NCBI GenBank assembly: GCA_937916355.1
Contig: CALFTM010000057.1
Coordinates: 14,303 to 78,302 of the forward strand
Length of the DNA stretch: 64,000 nucleotides
Direction: 5' to 3'
DNA from: an uncultured Bacteroidales bacterium
GTDB taxonomy: Bacteria; Bacteroidota; Bacteroidia; Bacteroidales; Paludibacteraceae
The notes under the pieces are model-generated. The model made no database searches, was not told where the DNA came from, and was given only the letters and a program-made list of their open reading frames with translations. Shown here one piece after another: positions 46,027 to 53,360 of the stretch (the first letter of the stretch is position 1; the number at the start of each line of letters is the position of its first letter). Position numbers and translations under genes: made by a program.

Positions 46027-47607
46027 TTACTCGTCTTGTACAAGACGGAATCCAACACTATTGCTCTTGTGTTTAACAGGAACTTTCTCAGAAGAAGAAA
46101 TCACACAATTAGAAGCATCATCCGACCAAGAACCTCCCTTGATGAAACGGGTCACTTTGTCATATTGGTCAACTACCCACTCACTGACATTTCCTGTCAT
46201 ATCATAAAGTCCCAACTCATTTGGTGTCTTGGTGGCAACTTCGTGAGTACGTTCGCCTGAGTTGTAAGCGCACCAAGATACCTCATTAAGATTGTTTCCT
46301 CCTGCATATTCTGTAGAGACACCTTTCGCACCTCCCTTAGCTGCATATTCCCACTCTTCCATACGAGGCAAACGGTAATTCATACCAGTCTCCTTGTTCA
46401 AAGCCTTGATATAAGCTTGAGCATCTTCCCAAGAAACATTCTCCACTGGATAATTACGTCCTTTGAAAGAAGAAGGGCGAGTTCCCATCACACGAGACCA
46501 TTGCGCTTGCGTAATCTCTGTTTTGCTCATATAGAAAGATTTCATTCCATTCTTTCCTTCTACATACACAAGCTCCAAATCACCCACGTTTCTGTTCGCC
46601 TTATACTCTTTATATTTTTTTATCTTCTCAATACGAGCTGCCGGGTAAACCATATCAGGAGCCGCATTCATCGCTACACGATAATAAGAGGCAGCCTCAT
46701 CCCATTTTTGCTCTCCATAAAGGCGGTCGCCCTCCTTGATAGCATCCATCCAAATGTCTACCGGACGAACTGTAGTATTCCAGAACATTTTGCTATTGAT
46801 TCCAATTGCTGGAGCATACTTACGATCTTTAAAATATTCATCGTAACCTTTTTGCTCATTTCCTGCCAAATAATTTTTAGTCAACAGTTCTCTACGGTTC
46901 AACTCGTCAACAATGTAGTCGTAGTTAGCGTCATTCCACTTAAACGTAGCGGTAACATTCACGATCTCAATTTTGCTGGCGTTCTTAAAGACTTTACGCA
47001 AACGGAATGGGAATCCTTTTTGAGACTTATCCATCTTTCCGATAGTCAATCGGTCTGCCTCAAACGCCTTTTCCAATGAAGCATCTGGAATCACAACTCC
47101 CGGCTTCTCCTTTGTCTGTTTACCTAACACAACATCAGAGAATGACTCTCTCCATGACAATTTCACTGGAGCAACCGGTGCAACCGATGAACCTGCCTTT
47201 TCAACATAAGGAACTGTAATGGAAGTCTTTGTAGAAGCTATATAGCAATTTGATTGTTCAGAGAACAACAAGATAGTGTAAGTAAAAACAGCAGAATCCG
47301 GCACCATCAAATCGAAACGCATCTTCAAATCAGGATGCTTACTCAACTTCGCATAATTCACACTTTTCTTGTTGACAGTAAACGAGTTGTTTCTCGTCCA
47401 CGTTACATTTGCGGAGCAGGTTGGTTCTCCCATAACCATTTTGTAGTTGTAGTCCAACTTGTACTCATCCATCAAATAAACATTTTTTCCGGAAGCGTAC
47501 TTAACCTTTCCGTTGTATGAACCAGACAAGTCAACAAACTGACCTTGTCCGAACAACGCAGATACCGAAAGGATTGCGGCAAAGACCGCTAAATAAACTC
47601 TTTTCAT
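46027..47607 (-). CDS. Exported FGE/SUMF1-domain protein
   Basis: A 526-residue exported protein. The first 330 residues are an unrecognised region with signal peptide (YLAVFAAILSVSALFG), a beta domain (ANVTWTRNNSFTVNK) and a helical part. The C-terminal 185 residues are the formylglycine-generating-enzyme/sulfatase-modifying fold: YMSKTEITQAQWSRVMG near 358, NYPVENVSWEDAQAYIKALN near 382, LPRMEEWEYAAKGG near 410, and LGLYDMTGNVSEWVVDQ ending in SVGFRLVQD. Family members in Bacteroidota often serve structural or gliding/secretion roles (GldK/PorK-like) rather than being enzymes. The active-site Cys pair is not evident, so enzymatic activity is doubtful. Confidence 0.85.
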   Translation of the reverse strand: MKRVYLAVFAAILSVSALFGQGQFVDLSGSYNGKVKYASGKNVYLMDEYKLDYNYKMVMGEPTCSANVTWTRNNSFTVNKKSVNYAKLSKHPDLKMRFDLMVPDSAVFTYTILLFSEQSNCYIASTKTSITVPYVEKAGSSVAPVAPVKLSWRESFSDVVLGKQTKEKPGVVIPDASLEKAFEADRLTIGKMDKSQKGFPFRLRKVFKNASKIEIVNVTATFKWNDANYDYIVDELNRRELLTKNYLAGNEQKGYDEYFKDRKYAPAIGINSKMFWNTTVRPVDIWMDAIKEGDRLYGEQKWDEAASYYRVAMNAAPDMVYPAARIEKIKKYKEYKANRNVGDLELVYVEGKNGMKSFYMSKTEITQAQWSRVMGTRPSSFKGRNYPVENVSWEDAQAYIKALNKETGMNYRLPRMEEWEYAAKGGAKGVSTEYAGGNNLNEVSWCAYNSGERTHEVATKTPNELGLYDMTGNVSEWVVDQYDKVTRFIKGGSWSDDASNCVISSSEKVPVKHKSNSVGFRLVQDE

Positions 47608-47663
47608 GAATCTCTCGAATTTTTTATTCTAAAACTTTTTTTATTTCTATTTTGAAAAACGCA

Positions 47664-47671
47664 CAAATATA
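47664..47671 (-). promoter_or_regulatory. -7 element of the SUMF1-WG gene pair
   Basis: TATATTTG on the minus strand, 57 bases before the ATG at 47607. It fits TAnnTTTG. No second such element is seen in the short gap before the WG gene, in line with cotranscription. Confidence 0.5.
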
Positions 47672-47812
47672 GTAAAAATCCTCGACAAAGAAGAGTACAA
47701 AAGGAAAAATAAAGGAGAAAAAAGCAAAAAAATGCACCTCTCCTATACATTGTTAATAAAAAAGCGTCCCTTTTCTGTTTTTTTTAGTTATGAATCAATA
47801 GATTTGCAAAAA

Positions 47813-49240
47813 ATGTATTTGCTTATGAGATTTGACGAATCTGCGTATCTTGAATCTGAAGAGGAGTTGCGATTGATTGACGACTTCATCCGCATGGTAG
47901 ACGGGAAAGGAACACACACGCCATCTTTTGACTATGACGAGGATGACCTCATATTTCTTTTCGACCACTTTATTAGTGAAGACAACTATCTTCGCTGCGA
48001 ACAGGTCTTGCAGATGGGGGAAACAAAACACCCATTTTCTCCGGACATCATGGATTGCCGGGCACGCCTCTTTGCGTCTCAGGGAAACTTAGACAAGGCC
48101 TTTGACATCATCAACAAGGCTCTTGCATTAGATGAAGGCAATGTAGATTTAATGCTGACGAAAGGCAAACTGCTTCTTAATTTAAAAAAGGATGCGGAGG
48201 CCGACGAAATCTTCAGACAACTGAATGACCCAGAAGACCCATTTCTCTACGGCACATTGGTAGACATCGGAACAGCATACCGTAGCATGGAGAGGTATGA
48301 CCTCGCCATACACTACCTTGAGCAAGCGTCCCGATACACCAACGAAAGGGGGGACAACGAGGAGGCTCTTTTTGAACTGGGGATTGTCTACGAAAAGTCA
48401 GGCAATAAAGAGAAGGCGGAAATGTGCTACGAAAAAGTGCTGGACTTCAACCCCTACTCAAAACAGACATGGATGGCGTTGGGCTATCTCCACTTTTTTG
48501 GAGGGAAATATTCTAAATCGGCGGAAGCGTTCGACTATGCTTACACCATCGACCCTCAAGACACCTCCAGCCTATGGTTAAAGGCAAACAGCCTCTTTTC
48601 TGACATGAAATACAAAGAGGCGATTCCACTTTTTGAGGAGTACACAGACCTCACAGGAGAAACAGCAGAATGTTATAATTTCATAGCGGATTGCTACATG
48701 TCTCTACAGCAGATGGAGCAAGCGAAAGAGATGTTTGAACGTGCGCTACGTATAGATCCAGACAATCTAAGCACAAAATTTTGCCTATGTGAATTGGCAC
48801 TTCAGCAGAAGAATCCCAAAGAGGCTCAGAAATGGTGCGACCAACTGCTGGCAAAAGACCCTAACAACTCCGAACACCACCGATTGCAAGCTGCCATCTT
48901 ATATTTGTCTGGTCAATATGAAGAGGCGAAAGAGTATATGCTTCGGGCGCTTGAAATAGACCCGAACAACAAGTATGCGCTATACACTCTCGCAACAGAA
49001 TGCTTCGAGATACAGGAGTACGTCGAAGCACTCTCCTACCTCAGACGCGTTGAAGAGATTGACGAAAACACAGAAAACCTCACTCTTCTATTCGCCATGA
49101 CTCACTATGCGTTAGGGGACAAAAAATTAGCATTGTCCTATATCGCAAAAACAGAGAATTGGCATGAAACTAAACAGGCAATCTTTTTGGAATTTTTCCC
49201 AGATGTTAAAGATGACCCTGACATGCAAGATTTTTTTTAA
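47813..49240 (+). CDS. Cytoplasmic TPR-repeat protein
   Basis: A TPR superhelix of about 475 residues with no signal peptide. Repeats start near 70 and continue to the end, with canonical units such as AEMCYEKVLDFNPYSKQTW and AKEMFERALRIDPDNLSTKF. The frame could start at ATG 47732, but a Bacteroidota -7-type TAGATTTG just before 47813 argues for ATG 47813 or 47825. The first 30 residues of the longer form are not conserved-looking. It is a broad protein-interaction scaffold of unknown target. The next gene, a lipoprotein, starts 11 bp after its stop. Confidence 0.82.
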   Translation: MYLLMRFDESAYLESEEELRLIDDFIRMVDGKGTHTPSFDYDEDDLIFLFDHFISEDNYLRCEQVLQMGETKHPFSPDIMDCRARLFASQGNLDKAFDIINKALALDEGNVDLMLTKGKLLLNLKKDAEADEIFRQLNDPEDPFLYGTLVDIGTAYRSMERYDLAIHYLEQASRYTNERGDNEEALFELGIVYEKSGNKEKAEMCYEKVLDFNPYSKQTWMALGYLHFFGGKYSKSAEAFDYAYTIDPQDTSSLWLKANSLFSDMKYKEAIPLFEEYTDLTGETAECYNFIADCYMSLQQMEQAKEMFERALRIDPDNLSTKFCLCELALQQKNPKEAQKWCDQLLAKDPNNSEHHRLQAAILYLSGQYEEAKEYMLRALEIDPNNKYALYTLATECFEIQEYVEALSYLRRVEEIDENTENLTLLFAMTHYALGDKKLALSYIAKTENWHETKQAIFLEFFPDVKDDPDMQDFF

Positions 49241-49250
49241 AAATATTTTC

Positions 49251-49988
49251 ATGAAAAACAAGAGATTCTTTATATCTTTCTTTTCGATCTTTTTATTGTT
49301 TACTTCCTGCAAAACAGAGGAGTATGACTATATCTACACTGTCTCTAATATGCTCAAGGAGGAGCTTCCCGTCGTCATCAACTACCGTATCCAAGACGAA
49401 GAGAAGCCGAAGTCGGACACTCTTCTATATGGAGAAACTCTACAGATAGCAAAGAGAATCGGCATTACAAGTGAGAAGATTTGGGATGTGGAGACAAGTG
49501 TCACCATGTTTAAAATAGAAAATCTAAAAATTTCCCTACTTGACCAATCTCGCACCTCAGAAGAACTTTGTTACAGGAAAGAGTGGAAAGGTCCTTTTGA
49601 AGTAGATGGTGTTGGCGAATATCGTTTAGAGGTTAGGGAAAGCACCTTATCCTTAGCCAAAAAACATGGCTACGTCTACAAAGTCATCAATATGTTTGAT
49701 GAAGATTTGGACATTGACACGTACTTCCAAGAAACTAATAAAGGAAAGACAGAGACGTTTGTTCCCGCAAAAGGTTCGGAGATAATCGCTACTGCGGAGC
49801 TTTACATGTTTGAAGACAAGTTCATCGGACAGCCAAAGTACAAGACACAGTCGATTTCCGCATTGAAAAGCATATCTTTCAACCATGGGACACACCATAA
49901 AATCCTCAACCTTCAAAAAGACACAGCCTACATCAATGCAGGAAAGGACACTTGCTATATCACCATAACCCCTGAAATGTTTGACTGA
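49251..49988 (+). CDS. Putative lipoprotein, unknown function
   Basis: A 245-residue protein starting at ATG 49251, with signal and lipobox FISFFSIFLLFTSC (lipid Cys 20). The frame upstream to 49164 lies inside the TPR gene and is not used. The mature protein has two similar halves with the pattern YxYxVxNMxxExLxVxxYxQ: YIYTVSNMLKEELPVVINY near 28-46 and YVYKVINMFDEDLDIDTYFQ near 140-160. This suggests an internal duplication of about 110 residues. No family is recognised. It ends 1 base before aroE starts. Confidence 0.8.
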   Translation: MKNKRFFISFFSIFLLFTSCKTEEYDYIYTVSNMLKEELPVVINYRIQDEEKPKSDTLLYGETLQIAKRIGITSEKIWDVETSVTMFKIENLKISLLDQSRTSEELCYRKEWKGPFEVDGVGEYRLEVRESTLSLAKKHGYVYKVINMFDEDLDIDTYFQETNKGKTETFVPAKGSEIIATAELYMFEDKFIGQPKYKTQSISALKSISFNHGTHHKILNLQKDTAYINAGKDTCYITITPEMFD

Positions 49989-49989
49989 C

Positions 49990-50727
49990 ATGAGAAAATT
50001 TGGATTAATAGGCAAAAAATTGGGGCATTCGTTCTCAAAAAAATTTTTCTCCGAGAAATTCAAAAACGAAGGCATCGATGCAGAGTATGAACTATATGAG
50101 TTGGAGAACATACAACAATTTGAAGAATTGAAAAAAGACCCCGACTTAGTAGGACTGAACGTGACAATACCCTACAAGGAGGAGATCATACCTTTTTTAG
50201 ATGAACTAAATCCTACCGCACAAGCAATAGGTGCAGTCAACACAGTGAAATTCGTCCGAAAAGGAGACAAGACATTGTTAAAGGGGTATAACACGGATGT
50301 GATTGGCTTTAAGGAATCTTTCACCCCTCATCTGAAAACTCTTCACAATAAGGCGATAATATTAGGAACAGGAGGTGCGTCAAAGGCCGTTCGCTACGTT
50401 TTGAATGAATTAGGCATTGAATCGAGATTTGTATCAAGGAGTCCTAAAGAGGGGCAATTCTCCTATGACGAACTGAACGCAGAAATTCTACAAGAGTATA
50501 ACATCATCATTAACTGCTCCCCTATCGGAATGTTCCCCAATATTGATGATGCGCCCAACATTCCATACCAATATTTAAATGATAAAAATTATCTATACGA
50601 CCTAATCTACAATCCTCTGCTAACCCGATTCTGCGAGATTGGAGAAAAACATGGAGCAACCATTCAAAATGGTTTGGAGATGCTACAAGGACAGGCCATC
50701 GCCTCTTGGAAGATTTGGAATGAGTGA
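49990..50727 (+). CDS. aroE: Shikimate dehydrogenase
   Basis: NADPH-dependent reduction of 3-dehydroshikimate in the shikimate pathway. From ATG 49990 (245 residues) the motifs are clear: LIGKKLGHSFSKKFF at 6-20, NVTIPYKE with catalytic K63, GAVNTVKF with N84, GYNTDVIGF with D103, and the Rossmann loop ILGTGGASKAVRYVL at 124-138. A TTG at 49981 would overlap the preceding stop and is unlikely. It is slightly shorter than E. coli AroE, normal for Bacteroidota. It ends a lipoprotein-aroE unit, and a strong small-RNA-like terminator lies downstream. Confidence 0.94.
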   Translation: MRKFGLIGKKLGHSFSKKFFSEKFKNEGIDAEYELYELENIQQFEELKKDPDLVGLNVTIPYKEEIIPFLDELNPTAQAIGAVNTVKFVRKGDKTLLKGYNTDVIGFKESFTPHLKTLHNKAIILGTGGASKAVRYVLNELGIESRFVSRSPKEGQFSYDELNAEILQEYNIIINCSPIGMFPNIDDAPNIPYQYLNDKNYLYDLIYNPLLTRFCEIGEKHGATIQNGLEMLQGQAIASWKIWNE

Positions 50728-50742
50728 TTTTACAAAACTTCT

Positions 50743-50750
50743 TAATTTTG
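50743..50750 (+). promoter_or_regulatory. -7 element of the candidate small RNA
   Basis: TAATTTTG matches TAnnTTTG and is placed 16 bases after the aroE stop. The expected transcript would start near 50754-50757, exactly at the first base of the long hairpin. Confidence 0.55.
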
Positions 50751-50752
50751 CA

Positions 50753-50858
50753 GGGTTCTATTTCTGCGATTTATACGTTTTTATTGTAGACGGAAATTTA
50801 TAGTAGCCTCCCTATATATTTTAATGCGGACACCTCTTCAGGCTCCGCATTTTTTTTT
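50753..50858 (+). ncRNA. Candidate structured small RNA (6S-like architecture, tentative)
   Basis: About 105 bases between a good -7 element and a strong terminator. GGTTCTAT (50754-50761) pairs with ATAG-T-AGCC (50800-50808), leaving one bulged base. Inside, TTCTG (50762-50766) pairs with CGGAA (50791-50795), and an inner TAC/GTA pair closes a loop. The result is one long, imperfect hairpin with an internal bulge, followed by the terminator. That shape and the size recall the 6S-type RNAs described in Bacteroidota. I cannot compare it with a family model here, so the identity is open; it could also be an unrelated small RNA or just aroE's 3' end. Confidence 0.5.
50823..50858 (+). terminator. 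Rho-independent terminator after aroE and the candidate small RNA
   Basis: AATGCGGA (50823-50830) pairs with TCCGCATT (50844-50851), followed by an uninterrupted T run to 50858. It would end both the candidate RNA and read-through from aroE. Confidence 0.9.
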
Positions 50859-51450
50859 GAAAAAAAACGCCTGACAAAGAAAAATATATAACCAAATGGT
50901 TTTTAGAGAGTTCTAAAAAACCGCCTATTTTTTTTTCATAAAACTTCATTTTTCATTTTGTCATATTAACAAAAAACTATTTATTTGCAGTCCGCAAGCA
51001 AAAAGACAAAAAAGAAGGACTGCGGATCACTCCGGAGCCCTCCCCACTGCAAATCAAAAAAACATATTAATTATGAAACAAAGTATCTTTTGAATAATCA
51101 ATTTGAAAATCATTGGGGAAAATCCACAATCTAAACCTTACACTCTATCCTTTTTAACTTTGATGATTATGTTTTTTTCGATTTGCGTATAACAATCTCA
51201 AATTCTGAAAATTCCCTCTTACTTAATTTTCAAACCAACGCTCTCTCGCCTTGTTTCACTTTTTTTTTGTTTTGCACTGCAATATTACTTCCTTTCTTGG
51301 AAACTATAAAAATTTCAAATAGATAGTTATTAACAAATAAAATTACATGGCTTAAATTTCTGATTTTCAGAATTTTAAGTTATTAACAATTTCAATAAAA
51401 ATTTCTATTATTTTTTGGATAAAACACAAATAGTTTTTTTTCGTTTTCCA

Positions 51451-51486
51451 CAAGTGATTTATAGCACTTGCGCAGGGGTGCAAGTG
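51451..51486 (+). promoter_or_regulatory. Competing hairpins upstream of dnaB
   Basis: CAAGTG (51451-51456), CACTTG (51465-51470) and CAAGTG (51481-51486) can form two mutually exclusive stems. The second stem extends to CACTTGC/GCAAGTG. Such an arrangement can act as a switch in RNA or as a repeated protein site in DNA, but whether it is transcribed is not known. Confidence 0.4.
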
Positions 51487-51500
51487 AATGTGTTATGAGC

Positions 51501-51540
51501 CGCAAATATAAAACCGTAATTTACAGAAGTTGCCTTAATT
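51501..51540 (+). repeat. Dispersed intergenic motif, copy A2
   Basis: Matches the minus strand of 1611-1650 at 36 of 40 positions. Core AATTTACAGAAGTTGCC. It lies directly upstream of the B2 copy. Confidence 0.65.
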
Positions 51541-51545
51541 AGAAA

Positions 51546-51573
51546 CGGTGAAATTTATAGAACTCACCATAAG
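51546..51573 (+). repeat. Dispersed intergenic motif, copy B2
   Basis: Core GGTGAAATTTATAGAACTCACC. The two ends (GGTGA and TCACC) are self-complementary, so it can form a small hairpin. Related to 36007-36037. Confidence 0.5.
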
Positions 51574-51598
51574 TTTTAATAAATCGAATAAAATAAAC

Positions 51599-51606
51599 TA
51601 ACTTTG
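51599..51606 (+). promoter_or_regulatory. -7 element of dnaB
   Basis: TAACTTTG matches TAnnTTTG, with a TTTT-type -33-like box about 21 bases upstream (51574-51577). The predicted leader is about 80 bases. Confidence 0.55.
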
Positions 51607-51691
51607 CAAATACGGAAGACGAGAGTAAAAAATGGAGAATCTTCCTTACGAATTGTAATACATAAGCAGCAATAAAATAAGAGAAAAAAAA

Positions 51692-53209
51692 ATGGCACAA
51701 GAAGAGATTTCAAATGTTCCAAGAAGGAGAACCCCCAATAGGGACAAGGAAATAAACAATTACACCAAGCTTCCTCCCCAAGCGGTAGAACTTGAAGAGG
51801 CTGTATTGGGCGCATTGATGTTGGAAAAAGACGCGTATAGTTTGGTTTGCGAAATCTTGACCCCTGAATGTTTTTACAAAGAGGCAAACAAGACGATATT
51901 TGAAGCCATCAACGAATTAGCATTAAAGCAGGAGCCAATCGATATGCTCACTGTGCAGAACAAGCTAACCCAACAAGGAAAGTTGGAAGAGGTGGGAGGA
52001 GCATACCAAATCGTCAAATTAACAGCAAGTGTCACCTCTGCCGTCCACATCGAATATCATGCCAGCATTCTTGCACAGAAATCCTTGGCGAGACATCTCA
52101 TCAACTTCTCTACCAACATACAAAAATTGGCTTTCAACGAGCAAATGGATGTCGATGAGATTGTGCAAATGGCAGAGAGCGAACTGTTTAAAATCTCAAA
52201 TAAAAGTCTAAAAAAAGATTTCGTCAAAATTGATGCGGTCGTGGGTGAATCAATCCGAAGAGTGGAAGAGGCTGCCAAACAACGCAGTGGATTGAGTGGA
52301 ATCGCCAGTGGATTCCACGTTTTGGACAAAGTCACATCTGGATGGCAACGTTCCGACCTCATAATCGTGGCAGCACGTCCTGCCATGGGTAAGACCGCTT
52401 TTATTCTTTCAATGGCAAAAAACATTGCAGAAATGGGAGTTCCAATCGCAGTTTTCTCCCTTGAGATGTCCAACGTACAGTTGGTCAACCGTCTGCTCGT
52501 CAACGCTTGTGAAATCACTGCCGACAAAATTAAAAATGGACATCTGGAAAGATACGAATGGGAAACGTTGATGCAAAGATCAAGGGATTTGGAGTCGCTT
52601 CCGATCTACTTGGACGACTCAGCGGGATTATCCATCATGGAATTGAACACAAAGGCAAGAAGGCTTGCCAAAGACCATGGAATCAAAATGATTGTCATAG
52701 ACTACCTACAGTTGATGAACGCCAGCGGAATGAAGTTTGGCAGCCGTGAGCAGGAGGTGTCCATGATTTCACGTTCACTGAAGCAATTAGCAAAAGAATT
52801 GGACATACCTATCATTGCGCTTTCTCAGCTGAATCGTGGAGTTGAGAAATCAGAGAACAAAAGACCCGGACTTGCGGATTTGCGTGAGTCTGGAGCAATT
52901 GAGCAAGATGCCGACATGGTTATCTTTATTCACCGTCCTGAGTATTATAAGATTACAGAGGATCCCAATACGGGGGATGACCTCAGAGGTGTCGCAGAAA
53001 TCATCATCGCAAAACATCGTAACGGTTCAGTAGAGGATGTAAGATTAAGATTTAAAGCAGAATTAGCCCGCTTCCAAAACTTGGAAGACGATTTTGCAAA
53101 ACCCAAACCCTACTCATCCCGATACAACCAAACAAGCAACAATGCAGTGGGAGCTTCCATGCCCGAAGAGAACTCATTCTCTTCTGAACAAGAGCCCATG
53201 CCTTTCTAA
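51692..53209 (+). CDS. dnaB: Replicative DNA helicase DnaB
   Basis: Hexameric 5'-3' helicase of the replisome, 505 residues. The N-terminal domain (LEEAVLGALMLEKDAY near 32-47) and the RecA-like C-domain are complete. Walker A is ARPAMGKTAF with K234, Walker B lies in MIVIDYLQLM, and the C-terminal region shows LSQLNRGVEKSENKRP and DLRESGAIEQDADMVIFIHR. There is no intein. The tail (KPYSSRYNQTSNN onward) is disordered. It stands alone, with a long upstream region holding possible control elements and two terminators after it. Confidence 0.96.
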   Translation: MAQEEISNVPRRRTPNRDKEINNYTKLPPQAVELEEAVLGALMLEKDAYSLVCEILTPECFYKEANKTIFEAINELALKQEPIDMLTVQNKLTQQGKLEEVGGAYQIVKLTASVTSAVHIEYHASILAQKSLARHLINFSTNIQKLAFNEQMDVDEIVQMAESELFKISNKSLKKDFVKIDAVVGESIRRVEEAAKQRSGLSGIASGFHVLDKVTSGWQRSDLIIVAARPAMGKTAFILSMAKNIAEMGVPIAVFSLEMSNVQLVNRLLVNACEITADKIKNGHLERYEWETLMQRSRDLESLPIYLDDSAGLSIMELNTKARRLAKDHGIKMIVIDYLQLMNASGMKFGSREQEVSMISRSLKQLAKELDIPIIALSQLNRGVEKSENKRPGLADLRESGAIEQDADMVIFIHRPEYYKITEDPNTGDDLRGVAEIIIAKHRNGSVEDVRLRFKAELARFQNLEDDFAKPKPYSSRYNQTSNNAVGASMPEENSFSSEQEPMPF

Positions 53210-53254
53210 CAATCGGGCTTGCACGCCCGAACATCCTAACATGAGAAAACACAC

Positions 53255-53293
53255 AAGACTCGGCCATCCAACAAGAGGTCGAGTCTTTTTTTT
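53255..53293 (+). terminator. Terminator after dnaB
   Basis: AAGACTCGGCC (53255-53265) pairs with GGTCGAGTCTT (53277-53287), with one G-U pair, followed by six T. A very good intrinsic terminator. Confidence 0.9.
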
Positions 53294-53315
53294 GCATGAA
53301 AAGAAATCAAAAAAA

Positions 53316-53347
53316 AGAGGCAGGAGAAAACCCGCCTCTATTTTTTT
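53316..53347. terminator. Second, bidirectional terminator between convergent genes
   Basis: AGAGGC (53316-53321) pairs with GCCTCT (53334-53339), extended by GG/CC inside. It is flanked by A on the left and T on the right, so it can end dnaB transcripts on the plus strand and transcripts of the lipoprotein gene (53361-54368) on the minus strand. Confidence 0.82.
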
Positions 53348-53360
53348 CATAAGATCAACA

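Larger units (their letters stand above)
50728..51691. other. Long intergenic region between aroE and dnaB
   Basis: 964 bases with no coding sequence I can support. From left to right it holds a candidate small RNA with its own -7 element and terminator (50743-50858) and an inverted repeat GCAGTCC/GGACTGC (50987-51023). Then come a very short ATG-led frame of six codons at 51074-51094, a cluster of competing hairpins (51451-51486), two dispersed intergenic motifs (51501-51573) and the dnaB -7 element (51599-51606). The stretch 51100-51440 is A+T-rich with nothing recognisable. Confidence 0.6.

Noticed and set aside
47732..47812. Longer form of the TPR protein starting at ATG 47732
   Set aside because: A TAnnTTTG-like element just before 47813 and the unlikely composition of the first 27 residues point to the downstream start.
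50987..51023. Inverted repeat GCAGTCC/GGACTGC as a second small RNA or terminator
   Set aside because: The loop is 23 bases long and A-rich, no T-run follows, and no clear -7 element precedes it. Kept only as a note.
51074..51094. Six-codon frame (ATG to TGA) in the aroE-dnaB gap as a leader peptide
   Set aside because: It is too short, has no run of one amino acid as in attenuators, and no regulated gene follows nearby.
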